From assembly GCF_029854215.1 (NCBI RefSeq), contig NZ_CP122961.1, forward strand, positions 3,658,001 through 3,722,000: 64,000 nt of DNA. The letters are read 5' to 3'. This document shows positions 53,253-62,527 of this stretch, one piece after another (position 1 is the first letter of the stretch; each line of letters opens with the position of its first letter). Position numbers and translations under genes: made by a program. Below the pieces are notes generated by a model that ran no database searches, had not been told where the DNA came from, and saw only the letters and a list, made by a program, of their open reading frames with translations. The DNA comes from Halomonas alkaliantarctica. GTDB lineage: Bacteria; Pseudomonadota; Gammaproteobacteria; Pseudomonadales; Halomonadaceae.

Positions 53253-54523
53253 CCCTCTCCTGCTTTGATCTTGGCGAGCAGATGCTTAGCGTGGATGAAG
53301 CGCGCCAGGCGCTCGCCACCTTGATTGAACGCCCGCTGGGCAGCGAGCAGATTCCGCTGGCGCAGGCTCTCGGCCGCCGCTTGGCCGCCGCCGTCCAGGC
53401 ACCCATTAACGTGCCACAAAATACCAATGCGGCCATGGACGGCGTAGCACTAGCCTTGCCTAGAGAAGGTGTTGGGGCCAAGCAAACCCACTGGCCGCTT
53501 GCCGGTGAGGTATTGGCCGGGCAGTATCGTCGCGAATTAGTACCTGCCGGTCACTGCGTGCGCATCACCACCGGCGCCCCCTTGCCGCCGGGCACCGATA
53601 CAGTGGTAATGAGTGAACAACTGCGCGAACCGATAGAAGATGATAAGCCTGCGCATGTGACCATCGAGTCTCCAGAGCTCCTCAAGCACGGCCAACATGT
53701 CCGCCAGGCCGGTGAGGATATTGCCCTCGGTGACACAGCCTTTTCTGCGGGAGCACGGCTCGATGCCGCCTCGCTGGGGCTTTTGGCGTCACTGGGTTAT
53801 GCCGAGATCAGCGTGAACCAGCGCCCAAAGGTCGCGATTTTTTCCACTGGCAATGAAGTGACCGCCCCCGGCGAACCGCTGCCCCAGGCAGGCATTTATG
53901 ATGCCAATCGTTTCACCCTTATGGGTTTGCTGGCCGAACACGGCGCCGACGTCATTGACCTGGGCATCCTGCCAGACGATTTAAACGCTATTAAAACGGC
54001 CCTTGAAGACGCTGCGGCGCAAAGCGACTTGGTGATCACTAGCGGCGGCGTTTCCGTCGGCCAGGCTGACTTTACCCGCGACGCCCTTGAACAACTGGGC
54101 CGACTGGCCTTTTGGCGGGTAGCGCTGCGACCTGGCCGCCCGATGGCCTGCGGTTGGCTGGGTAAAAAGCGCACACCGTTTGTTGGCTTGCCCGGCAATC
54201 CGGTAGCGGTCATGGTAACCTTTCTACAGTTTGTTTCGCCGCTGTTGGATCGGCTTAATGGGCAACCATTGGCGCCACCACACCGTCTTTATGCCGTTAC
54301 CGAAAGTCTCTTAAAAAGCCGCTTGAAGCGTACTGATTTTATCCGCGGCGTTTACCATACTGATAGCGAAGGACGGTTACTCGTGCGCAGTACCGGTGCC
54401 CAGGGTTCTGGCATTTTAACCTCGATGGTGGCTGCGAACTGTTTGATTGAGCTTGCCGACGACCAGGCAGGCGCGCAACCGGGCGAGGTAGTCAGCATAC
54501 AACCACTAACGGGATGGCTATGA
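53249..54523 (+). CDS. moeA: molybdopterin molybdotransferase MoeA (paralogue 2)
   Basis: A 424-residue MoeA with the family motifs [13 protein letters not shown] (usually DNSAMDGYA), [30 protein letters not shown] and [13 protein letters not shown]. It differs from the first MoeA (40893-42098) at many positions, including Tyr to Val in the MDGYA motif, so the two are not a recent duplication. It lies inside the fdhD-mobA-moeA-moaA run with ATGA overlaps on both sides. It probably serves formate dehydrogenase or complements the first MoeA for another cofactor form. Confidence 0.92.
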   Translation: MTLSCFDLGEQMLSVDEARQALATLIERPLGSEQIPLAQALGRRLAAAVQAPINVPQNTNAAMDGVALALPREGVGAKQTHWPLAGEVLAGQYRRELVPAGHCVRITTGAPLPPGTDTVVMSEQLREPIEDDKPAHVTIESPELLKHGQHVRQAGEDIALGDTAFSAGARLDAASLGLLASLGYAEISVNQRPKVAIFSTGNEVTAPGEPLPQAGIYDANRFTLMGLLAEHGADVIDLGILPDDLNAIKTALEDAAAQSDLVITSGGVSVGQADFTRDALEQLGRLAFWRVALRPGRPMACGWLGKKRTPFVGLPGNPVAVMVTFLQFVSPLLDRLNGQPLAPPHRLYAVTESLLKSRLKRTDFIRGVYHTDSEGRLLVRSTGAQGSGILTSMVAANCLIELADDQAGAQPGEVVSIQPLTGWL

Positions 54524-55572
54524 CCGAGCAACGACCCGCACAACCACACGCTAATCAACAGCGATCTGTCCAGCCAGAGGCTGACCAGCAATTGATCGAC
54601 GACTTTGGTCGGCGCATTAGCTACGTGCGCATCTCGGTCACCGATCGCTGCGATTTCCGCTGCGTGTACTGCATGAGCGAGGAGATGACGTTTCTGCCCC
54701 GCGCCCAGGTACTGACACTTGAAGAGATCGCCATGGTGGCGCGCGCCTTCACCGAGCTTGGGGTTGAAAAGATTCGCCTGACGGGCGGCGAACCGCTGGT
54801 GCGCCGTGGCATTGAGCAACTGGTTGATGAGATCGGTGCGATGCCAGGCCTTAACGACTTCACCATGACCACCAATGGTGCCAGCCTACGCAAGCACGCT
54901 AAGCAGCTTTACGCCAGCGGTCTGCGGCGGCTGAACATCAGCCTGGATTCGCTGAATGCGGAGCGCTTCAAGCAGCTCACCCGCACCGGTGATTTGGCCA
55001 AAGTCATCGACGGCATTCGTGCTGCTAAAGAAGCAGGCTTTAAACGCATCAAGCTCAACGCGGTGATCTTAAAAGGTCGCAACGACGACGAAGTGATCGA
55101 CCTGGTCACCTTTGCCCGCCAGGAAAATCTCGATATTAGCTTTATCGAAGAGATGCCGCTGGGCGATGTTTCCGACCATTCGCGGGCGGAAACCTTCTAC
55201 TCCAGTGACGATGTTCAAGCATTGATCGAAACGCGCTATCCGCTGATCCCTACGACCGAAACCACCCCCGGCCCATCGCGCTACTTCAAAATGGCCGACA
55301 GCGACAGCCGGGTTGGGTTTATTTCCCCCCATAGCCACAACTTTTGCGATACCTGTAACCGGGTGCGCGTGACCGTGGAAGGCCGTTTGCTGCTTTGCCT
55401 AGGCAACGAACACTCGGTGGATCTGCGCGCCGTGCTGCGCCGCCACCCCGGCAATATGCAGGCACTCAAAGAGGCGATCATCAATGCTCTGCCGCTTAAG
55501 CCCGAGCGCCACCACTTCACCACCGATGGCGATGTCCAGGTAGTACGCTTTATGAATATGACGGGGGGCTAG
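54520..55572 (+). CDS. moaA: GTP 3',8-cyclase MoaA
   Basis: A 350-residue radical-SAM enzyme that makes the first molybdopterin precursor from GTP. The N-terminal cluster motif [10 protein letters not shown] (C44, C48, C51) and the C-terminal second cluster motif [20 protein letters not shown] are present, and the chain ends in the functional double Gly (MTGG). ATG 54520 makes an ATGA overlap with moeA, like the other junctions of this operon; an ATG at 54514 also exists. MoaC, MoaD and MoaE are not in the window, so they must be elsewhere. Confidence 0.94.
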   Translation: MTEQRPAQPHANQQRSVQPEADQQLIDDFGRRISYVRISVTDRCDFRCVYCMSEEMTFLPRAQVLTLEEIAMVARAFTELGVEKIRLTGGEPLVRRGIEQLVDEIGAMPGLNDFTMTTNGASLRKHAKQLYASGLRRLNISLDSLNAERFKQLTRTGDLAKVIDGIRAAKEAGFKRIKLNAVILKGRNDDEVIDLVTFARQENLDISFIEEMPLGDVSDHSRAETFYSSDDVQALIETRYPLIPTTETTPGPSRYFKMADSDSRVGFISPHSHNFCDTCNRVRVTVEGRLLLCLGNEHSVDLRAVLRRHPGNMQALKEAIINALPLKPERHHFTTDGDVQVVRFMNMTGG

Positions 55573-55575
55573 AGG

Positions 55576-56589
55576 TTGGCAGGCTTGGCAAAAGTGCCGG
55601 TGCATATCATTACCGGCTTTCTTGGCAGCGGCAAAACCACGCTTATCCACAGCCTCATCGAGCAGAAGCCTGTGGATGAAACCTGGGCCATTTTGGTCAA
55701 CGAGTTTGGTCAAATCGGCATCGATCAGGCCATGTTTGACGCCCGTGACGATGTGGTGGTGAAAGGCCTGCCCGGCGGCTGTCTGTGCTGCCAGCTCGCC
55801 TTTGTACTGCAAGCGGCACTGGTGAATTTACTCGCGCGCAGCAAGCCTGATCGCGTCATCATCGAACCCTCAGGCCTTGGACACCCGGCGGGTCTGTTGG
55901 ATCTACTGCGTGGCGAAGCCTTTCTTGAGGTGGTCGAGGTACGCGATATTATTGCCACCCTCGACCCCCGCCGATTAGATGACGCCCGCGCGCGACAGCA
56001 CGACACCTTCCGTGATCAGCTCGATATGGCCGACGCCGTAGCGCTCACCATGCTCGACCAGAGCACACCCGAACAGCTCAGCGCCGCCCACACCTTTGTG
56101 GCGCAGCGCTGGCCGCCGCGTAAATGGGTGCAGGAAGCCCTGCAGGGCGAACTACCGATAGCGTTGTTGACCCAAAGCGGAAGCGCCGAAGCAAGCGATA
56201 TAAGCATGCCCGCCAACCATCAACAGCTGGCGGCAGCGCCCAGCATAGCCGGGGCGTTTTTTGACTTCCCACCCCCGCCCGGCCAGCCCCAGCGTGAAAC
56301 CGCCACCTCGCTGGGCTACACCAGCACGGGACTACGTTGGCATCCAAGCGAGCGCTTCGAACTGGATAACTTGGCCGCCTGTTTGGGAGAGTTTCCCAGC
56401 GAGGCGCGCATTAAAGGCGTGTTTCATACCGATAGCGGCTGGAAACGCCTTAACCGCGCCGGCGGTACGCTTAGCGTTGAAAGCAGCGCATGGCGTCAAG
56501 ACTCCCGGCTGGAAGTGATCATTCCCGATACGAGTCCCGCTCTCGATATCAATATCGAAGGCCGAATCCGCTCGCTGATACTGGATTAA
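55576..56589 (+). CDS. CobW/P47K-type GTPase (metallochaperone-like)
   Basis: A 337-residue G3E-family GTPase: Walker A GFLGSGKT at 14-21, VNEFGQIGID, the metal-site motif GGCLCC (C69, C71, C72), EPSGLGHPAG, and a C-terminal CobW domain. It starts with TTG at 55576, 3 bases after moaA, so it is the last gene of the molybdenum-cofactor run. G3E members deliver zinc, cobalt or nickel; association with moaA and fdhD suggests service to the Mo/W pathway or a linked metal supply, which is inference. Its stop overlaps that of the next, minus-strand gene (TTAA). Confidence 0.85.
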   Translation: MAGLAKVPVHIITGFLGSGKTTLIHSLIEQKPVDETWAILVNEFGQIGIDQAMFDARDDVVVKGLPGGCLCCQLAFVLQAALVNLLARSKPDRVIIEPSGLGHPAGLLDLLRGEAFLEVVEVRDIIATLDPRRLDDARARQHDTFRDQLDMADAVALTMLDQSTPEQLSAAHTFVAQRWPPRKWVQEALQGELPIALLTQSGSAEASDISMPANHQQLAAAPSIAGAFFDFPPPPGQPQRETATSLGYTSTGLRWHPSERFELDNLAACLGEFPSEARIKGVFHTDSGWKRLNRAGGTLSVESSAWRQDSRLEVIIPDTSPALDINIEGRIRSLILD

Positions 56590-59306
56590 TCGCCCGTCAC
56601 CAATTTCTCAATGGCCTCTACGGTGACCGGACGCCCAAACAGATAACCTTGATACGCGTAGCATTCGTGCGCCAGTAACCACGCCTGCTGCGCTTTGGTC
56701 TCTACCCCTTCCGCAATGACCTCTAGATTGAGGCTCTCTGCCAGGGCAATGGTACTCTCGACAATCGCCGCGTTGGCCTGGCTTTCGAGCACCTGCTGCA
56801 CAAAGGATTGGTCGATTTTTAGCTGATCCAGCGGCAAGTGAGCTAAATAAGCCAGGGACGAGTAGCCGGTACCAAAATCATCCAAAGAGAAGCGTACGCC
56901 GCGCGCTTTAAGGGCGAGCATTTTCTCCCTAGCGTCATCTCGCGCTTCCACAAACAACGACTCTGTCACTTCCAGCTTTAGCCGTTGAAGCGGCGCCTGG
57001 GTACGCGCAAATACCCCCTCTACACGGGTCAGAAAGTGCTCATCGCGAAACTGTAGCGGACTGATATTCACCGAGACGGACAATTTGCTAAGCCTTTGGT
57101 GCTGCGCCCAGCGAGCCAATTGATAGCAGGCATCTTCCAGAGCCCATTCGCCCACATCGTTTATCAGCTCACTGCTTTCCAACAGTGGAATGAAATCGCC
57201 TGGAGAGACCATGCCGCGCTCAGGATGATGCCAGCGCAGCAACGCCTCTACACCTGTGATCGTACCGTAGTGATCCACCTGGGGCTGGTAATAGAGCTGC
57301 CACTGTTGACTTGCCTGCGCTTGGCGCAGATCAGCCTCTAGTTTCACATGAGCCAGTAGCGCCGCCTGCATTGAAGGGTCAAAAAAGCACATACCATGGC
57401 GACCGTTGCTCTTAGCCTGAAAGAGCGCCATATCGACCTGCTGCAGATAGTCATCAACGCCGTACTCATTGCTCGCCATAATCGCAATACCAATACTCCC
57501 CGTCACAGTGATGCTCTCTTCAGCCAGGGTGATTGGTTCGTTAAGCACTGCCAGCAACTTATGCGCGATACGCTCCGCCAGCCGAGTGGTTTGAGCGTAA
57601 TTGCTATCCACGCCCTCAATTAATACCGCAAATTCATCGCTCCCCAGCCGCGCTAAGGTATCGGTATCGCGCAGCATCTGGCCCATCCGGCGGGCAACGC
57701 TCTGTAACACCAGGTCACCCGCATAGTGACCCAAAGTGTCATTAATCTGTTTGAAGTTATCGATATCAATAAATAGCAGCGCACCACAACGCTGATGACG
57801 CTGAAGCTCTTTGAGGGCAGTACCGATGCGATCCATAAACAGCCGTCGGTTTGCCAATCCGGTTAAGGTGTCATAAAACGCCAGTTGATGAATCTCTTGC
57901 TCAGCAACTTTGCGCTCGCTGATATCGCTCATGGTGGCCACGTAGTGAGTTAATATGCCATCTGCGCCGTACACCGCGCTGATGGTTAGCCACTCGGGAA
58001 ACAGTTCACCATTCTTACGCTGGTTCCAAATCTCGCCTTCCCAACTGCCGGTTTTGCTAACACGCTTCCATAAGCGGCGATAAAAGGTGGCATTTTGTAG
58101 GCCAGAGCTAAACATACGCGGGTTATTACCCACTATCTCGGCTTCGTTATAGCCGGTAATGCGGCTGAAGGTCTCATTAACCTTGAGAATGGTGCCCCGT
58201 GGATCGGTAATCAGAATGCCCAAGTGAGTCTGGAAGGCGGCAGCAGCGATTTGCGCCTCGGCGCGCGCCTGTTCACGCTCTTCGATACGCTGGCGCAATT
58301 GATGCGCCAACGCTAAACGGTTCAAGTAGTGACGCGCCCCCCAGGCACCCAGCAGGGCAATAACGGCCATCACCAGCGTTAAAATCAAAGCACGCTGGCG
58401 CCAAGCAGCCAGCAATTGGTGCAAATCAACGCCGACCACGGCCAGCATGGGATACTCACCTACCCTTTGCATGCGAAAGAGGCGCTCACGACCATCAATG
58501 GGCGAGAGCGCTTTTAATGACCAGGCAACCTCCCCGTTCGCCAGCTCTCTTGCCTCCTCCTGAGAAGCTTGCGCGCTCTCAACTCTCATACCGATAGGAA
58601 ATTGCTCTTCTGGAGTGGGATGCCTAGCAATTAACTTAGAATCAGAATCGATCAACGCAATGCTCTCGCCCTCATACACATGCATCTGCTCAAGCGCGTC
58701 AGCAAATACCTCAGGAACAATGCTAGAAATGACCACCCCTGCAAATTCGCCGCCCGAGGTCTCTAATCGTCGGCCATGGTACAGATAGTAGCGCTGATCC
58801 ATGTCAGACCAGTAAAGCGGGGTAATCAGCTCCTTCTGCCCGGCTTGCTTGAAGGCATTAAAAAACGCTGACTCGCTGATATCCACATTCGCTCTTCGGT
58901 TGCTGCGACCGCTCGCCAGTAAACGCCCATCAGAGCCCACAACAGCGATTTCGTCCACTATAGAGACATACAGGGTCACGTTTTCTAATGCGCGCTGAAG
59001 CGCCTGGACACCGCCTCTCTCTGGCGCTCCTTGCAACGCTACCAACTCCGCAAGCCCAAACAGCGCTTGCCCGCTTTGTGCGAACACGCCTTTCGCCCAC
59101 TCAGTGACCACATTAGCGCGGGCGGTAATCCGCGACTCGGCGGCCTCAATTTCTTGCTCGTACTGTTCGCTCAGCAGCCAACCAAACAGGACCGCCATGA
59201 CTAACAGTGCTAACAGATATAACGCAATTACCTGACGGCGTTGTTGGTGGTAAGTCTTGGTAGTTTTCAATACATCATCATTTACGTCATTCGAGGTAGC
59301 GGACAT
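56586..59306 (-). CDS. membrane GGDEF/EAL protein with periplasmic sensor and PAS domain
   Basis: A 906-residue c-di-GMP turnover protein. Order: TM1 (about 27-45), a periplasmic sensor of about 260 residues (PDC/Cache-like), TM2 (about 308-328), a PAS domain (about 350-470), GGDEF and EAL. The GGDEF motif is changed to GSDEF near 554, with an RxxD site (RDTD) kept; the EAL motif is complete (GVEALLRWHHPE near 683) with LDDFGTGYSSL and EGVET, so phosphodiesterase activity is likely and cyclase activity doubtful. It is a single gene whose stop overlaps that of the CobW-like gene. Confidence 0.88.
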   Translation of the reverse strand: MSATSNDVNDDVLKTTKTYHQQRRQVIALYLLALLVMAVLFGWLLSEQYEQEIEAAESRITARANVVTEWAKGVFAQSGQALFGLAELVALQGAPERGGVQALQRALENVTLYVSIVDEIAVVGSDGRLLASGRSNRRANVDISESAFFNAFKQAGQKELITPLYWSDMDQRYYLYHGRRLETSGGEFAGVVISSIVPEVFADALEQMHVYEGESIALIDSDSKLIARHPTPEEQFPIGMRVESAQASQEEARELANGEVAWSLKALSPIDGRERLFRMQRVGEYPMLAVVGVDLHQLLAAWRQRALILTLVMAVIALLGAWGARHYLNRLALAHQLRQRIEEREQARAEAQIAAAAFQTHLGILITDPRGTILKVNETFSRITGYNEAEIVGNNPRMFSSGLQNATFYRRLWKRVSKTGSWEGEIWNQRKNGELFPEWLTISAVYGADGILTHYVATMSDISERKVAEQEIHQLAFYDTLTGLANRRLFMDRIGTALKELQRHQRCGALLFIDIDNFKQINDTLGHYAGDLVLQSVARRMGQMLRDTDTLARLGSDEFAVLIEGVDSNYAQTTRLAERIAHKLLAVLNEPITLAEESITVTGSIGIAIMASNEYGVDDYLQQVDMALFQAKSNGRHGMCFFDPSMQAALLAHVKLEADLRQAQASQQWQLYYQPQVDHYGTITGVEALLRWHHPERGMVSPGDFIPLLESSELINDVGEWALEDACYQLARWAQHQRLSKLSVSVNISPLQFRDEHFLTRVEGVFARTQAPLQRLKLEVTESLFVEARDDAREKMLALKARGVRFSLDDFGTGYSSLAYLAHLPLDQLKIDQSFVQQVLESQANAAIVESTIALAESLNLEVIAEGVETKAQQAWLLAHECYAYQGYLFGRPVTVEAIEKLVTGD

Positions 59307-59510
59307 CGCGCAGAAGCCTTATTCAGGTAACCCACAGGTGCACCTGATACAGTGTAAAAAGTAACCATAAATAATACTTGGCACGTGCTAACACGCGTCT
59401 TTATCCGATAGTACCGCGGTGCTTTTGTGATATATAACAGTTTTTATCGCCGTTAATGCGTTGAAAAACGTCATGTTAAGCATTGATAGCCAACTTACCA
59501 GGAAATTGTT

Positions 59511-60413
59511 ATGGCATCGCTGGGCCAAATGAGCGACTACGAGATACGTCTCATCCGTATTTTCAAGACGGTCGTTGAGTGCGGCGGCTTTACCGCTGCG
59601 GAAACCACGCTGGGTATTAGCCGCTCGGCGATTAGCCAGCACATGAACGATTTGGAGGGGAGGTTGGGCTTCTCGCTCTGCCAGCGGGGGCGTGGCGGTT
59701 TTAGTTTAACCGAAGAGGGCAAAGAGATTTATCAGGCAGGATTGACGTTACTAACCGCGCTTGAAACCTTCAAAAGCGACGTTAACGCTCTGCATCAGAC
59801 GATCAAGGGCGAGCTGAATATCGGCATCACCGATAACCTGGTAACGCTCCCCGCCATGCACGTGACCAATGCATTGGCTGAGCTTAGCGCGCCGGAGCAT
59901 GAGGTCACGCTGCATATTCATATGGAGCCTTCTGACGCGGTAATTCGTGGGGTGATGGACGGTCACTTGCACGTCGGCGTAGTGCCTTCAGTGAATTTGC
60001 CCACCAGCTTGGAAGCGCGGCACCTTTATGATGAGCCCTCGTACCTTTACTGCGCGGCTGACCATCCACTGTTTACAGAGGACGATGACACGCTCAGTGG
60101 TGCAGATATCGCCTTACACTCCGCTATTGCGCCGCGCTATCCGCTACCGGTTGAGGCGCGCCAGGCGCATGATGCGCTAAGCCTGCGGGCTTCAGCATCC
60201 GACCGCGAAGGCGCCGCTTTTTTGATTCTTACCGGGCGTTTTATCGGCTTTCTGCCCGAACACGTAGCTGCTCAGTGGGTATCAGCGGGCAAGATGCGAG
60301 CGCTGCATACCGCCACGCAGCACTACCGCATTCCGTTTGTACTCATTACCCGCCATGACCGACGCCCTAACCGCGTCGTTGATGCATTTCTGCGCTTAAT
60401 CAAAAGCAGCTAA
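59511..60413 (+). CDS. LysR-family transcriptional regulator
   Basis: A 300-residue LysR regulator: N-terminal winged HTH (about 15-75; GGFTAAETTLGISRSAISQHM) and a C-terminal effector-binding domain (about 95-300). ATG 59511 has AGGAAA 5 bases upstream. Convergent with the NCS1 permease gene, with a bidirectional terminator between, and about 2.1 kb from the nitrilase/dihydropyrimidinase genes, which it may control. The gap before it contains a perfect CAGGTGCACCTG palindrome at 59335-59346. Confidence 0.87.
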   Translation: MASLGQMSDYEIRLIRIFKTVVECGGFTAAETTLGISRSAISQHMNDLEGRLGFSLCQRGRGGFSLTEEGKEIYQAGLTLLTALETFKSDVNALHQTIKGELNIGITDNLVTLPAMHVTNALAELSAPEHEVTLHIHMEPSDAVIRGVMDGHLHVGVVPSVNLPTSLEARHLYDEPSYLYCAADHPLFTEDDDTLSGADIALHSAIAPRYPLPVEARQAHDALSLRASASDREGAAFLILTGRFIGFLPEHVAAQWVSAGKMRALHTATQHYRIPFVLITRHDRRPNRVVDAFLRLIKSS

Positions 60414-60418
60414 GGTAA

Positions 60419-60445
60419 AAAACCCGGCATAAATGCCGGGTTTTT
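60419..60445. terminator. bidirectional Rho-independent terminator
   Basis: A stem ACCCGGCAT / ATGCCGGGT with a short AA loop, flanked by AAAA on the left and TTTTT on the right, so it works in both directions between the convergent LysR and NCS1 genes. A textbook structure with a stem of at least nine pairs. Confidence 0.9.
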
Positions 60446-60450
60446 ACTGT

Positions 60451-61968
60451 TTAACGCTGCTCCGTTGCCTCATTGGCCATTATCGGCGCTGGCCCTGCCT
60501 GGGGCGATGACGCCAACACTTTACTTGCCACGTAGTAAACAATTGCCCCCAGCGCCGAGCCGGTGAACCAGCCGTAGTCATAGAACCAGTCCATAGTGCC
60601 GGTTAACAGCGACAACAAAGTAAGCGCTACCGGCACCCCAAAGGCGATAAAACCGGCAATGTTCACCGCAGGATAAGCATGGTTATCCATATACAGGCTG
60701 GGCACATCCAGGCGCTGCTTTTTAATCAGGAAGTAATCCACCGCCATTATGCCCGCGATTGGCCCTAGCAAGCTTGAATAGCCTAACAACCAGTTGGAGT
60801 ACATCTGCTCAAGGGAAACCCCTGGCGGAATAACACCCGCTTTTTGCAGCAAATCGTAGCCCATTAGCAGCACGCCTACCGCGCCGGTCAGCAGCACGCC
60901 GCGGGTCTGGTTAATTAACTTAGGGGCAATATTCTGAAAATCGTTGGTGGGAGAGACAATATTAGCGGCAGTATTCGTAGAGAGAGTAGCAATGATGATC
61001 AACAGCATCGCTAGCACTACCCAGAAAGGGCTATTGATCATCCCAATCAGATTCACAGGATCAGCAATCGTTTGACCTACCAACGTCTCAGAAGCAGCAG
61101 TTAACACCACACCCAACGCGGCAAAGAAGAACATCGTTAGCGGCAAACCGATCACCTGACCAACGATCTGATCTTTTTGGCTTTTGGCAAAGCGGCTGAA
61201 ATCGGGAATATTCAGCGACAGTGTGGCCCAAAAGCCCACCATGGCGGTTAAACCCGCGAAGAAGTAGCCGTACACCGACGCCCCTTCAGGCCGCGACGGC
61301 GGCTGGGCCAATAGCTCGGTCATCGACATGTTTGGCCACGCCCATATCATTAGCCCCACACCAACGGCTAGCAGCAAAGGTGCGGCGAGGGTTTCCAGCC
61401 ATTTAATCGACTCTGCCCCACGAATCACCACATAGAGATTCATCGCACCGAAGACAAAAAAGCCAATCACTTCACCAACACCTCCTATCGCAGCCCAAGC
61501 GGGAATCAACTCGGAGAGCAACAGGTGAATGGCCAAACCGCCAAACATGGTTTGAATACCAAACCAGCCGCAGCCGACTAAGGCGCGCACCAGACAGGGT
61601 ACATTGGAACCTAAAATACCGAACGAAGAGCGTAAAACCACCGGAAATGGAATACCAAACTTAGTTCCGGGAAAGGCGTTTAAGGTAAGTGGAATCAACA
61701 CGATCACGTTGGCCAAGAGAATGGCAAACAGCGCTTCCCCTACGCTCAACCCAAAGTAGGCGGTTAATACTCCACCTAGCGTGTAGGTGGGTACGCAGAT
61801 CGACATGCCTACCCACAGTGCCGCAATATTCCACTTACTCCAAGTACGCTCGCTGGCCTGGGTAGGCGCAATATCCTCATTAAAGCGCGCACTACTGCGT
61901 ACATCGTCCCCTACATCAAGCTCTATCAGCCCACCTCGATCTACCATCTGAGAGGTTGTTTCGGTCAT
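60451..61968 (-). CDS. NCS1-family permease (hydantoin/uracil/allantoin type)
   Basis: A 505-residue nucleobase:cation symporter-1 protein with 12 membrane helices. Conserved segments: NIAALWVGMSICVPTYTLGG, FGIPFPVVLRSSFGILGSNVP, GCGWFGIQTMFGGLAIH and an acidic N-terminal tail. It resembles Mhp1/PucI-type carriers more than CodB, and differs clearly from the other NCS1 permease at 1441-2751. It is divergent from the nitrilase gene across a 559-base gap; with the pyrimidine-ring genes there, it likely imports uracil, dihydrouracil or hydantoins. Substrate is inference. Confidence 0.86.
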   Translation of the reverse strand: MTETTSQMVDRGGLIELDVGDDVRSSARFNEDIAPTQASERTWSKWNIAALWVGMSICVPTYTLGGVLTAYFGLSVGEALFAILLANVIVLIPLTLNAFPGTKFGIPFPVVLRSSFGILGSNVPCLVRALVGCGWFGIQTMFGGLAIHLLLSELIPAWAAIGGVGEVIGFFVFGAMNLYVVIRGAESIKWLETLAAPLLLAVGVGLMIWAWPNMSMTELLAQPPSRPEGASVYGYFFAGLTAMVGFWATLSLNIPDFSRFAKSQKDQIVGQVIGLPLTMFFFAALGVVLTAASETLVGQTIADPVNLIGMINSPFWVVLAMLLIIIATLSTNTAANIVSPTNDFQNIAPKLINQTRGVLLTGAVGVLLMGYDLLQKAGVIPPGVSLEQMYSNWLLGYSSLLGPIAGIMAVDYFLIKKQRLDVPSLYMDNHAYPAVNIAGFIAFGVPVALTLLSLLTGTMDWFYDYGWFTGSALGAIVYYVASKVLASSPQAGPAPIMANEATEQR

Positions 61969-62527
61969 TTTTTATCTCCTCAGCATTGTGTTGCCCATCT
62001 AGGCTATATCTGAAAGCTAACTTCCACGGCCAATGGAGCTTCCCAGACAGAATTAAAGCAATAAGTGTGCCTACTTATAAAATCAGGGCAATTAACTCAT
62101 TGATTAAAAAGCTGCCTTTCTAGACAACAATATTATTGTTAGCTTGTTACCTTTAGATCATTTTCCCCTCAAACAAAAACCAATTAAACAAAGCTAGGCC
62201 AAAAAAAATATTTGCACCAATATAAAACAAAAAATAACCAAACTAATTCACTAAAAATACATCAAATATATGATTTTAAAAGGATAAAAAATACATCCAA
62301 AATAGTGCAAAGACTCACCAAAAGAGTGAAAGCCGCTTCTTAGAATAATAAAACCAAACAAACTCAAAGAGTTAAATGCAGTTTTAAAAATCGCCATTAA
62401 AGACTTGCTAAAACCACCTGCCCAGCGCTACTTTCAACAAAAGCTGTCTATTTCGTCAGCTTTACAAAACTCATTCTGAACACATTACAAATATGCACCA
62501 CACACCAACAATCAGTGGGAGCGTCTC
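61969..62527. other. AT-rich intergenic region between divergent operons
   Basis: No gene seen. The region is far more AT-rich than its surroundings (for example only 9 G/C in the 60 bases 62221-62280). It holds a palindrome AACAATATTATTGTT (62126-62140, 7-base arms around one T) and two copies of AAAAATACATC at 62253-62263 and 62287-62297 (34 bases apart). These are plausible regulator sites for the NCS1 and nitrilase promoters. A GGGAG ribosome site precedes the nitrilase ATG. Confidence 0.6.

Noticed and set aside
59371..59395. A perfect -24 half (TGGCACG) of a sigma-54 promoter upstream of the LysR gene
   Set aside because: At the required spacing the -12 GC is missing (AACA instead of TTGC), so it is not a plausible RpoN promoter.
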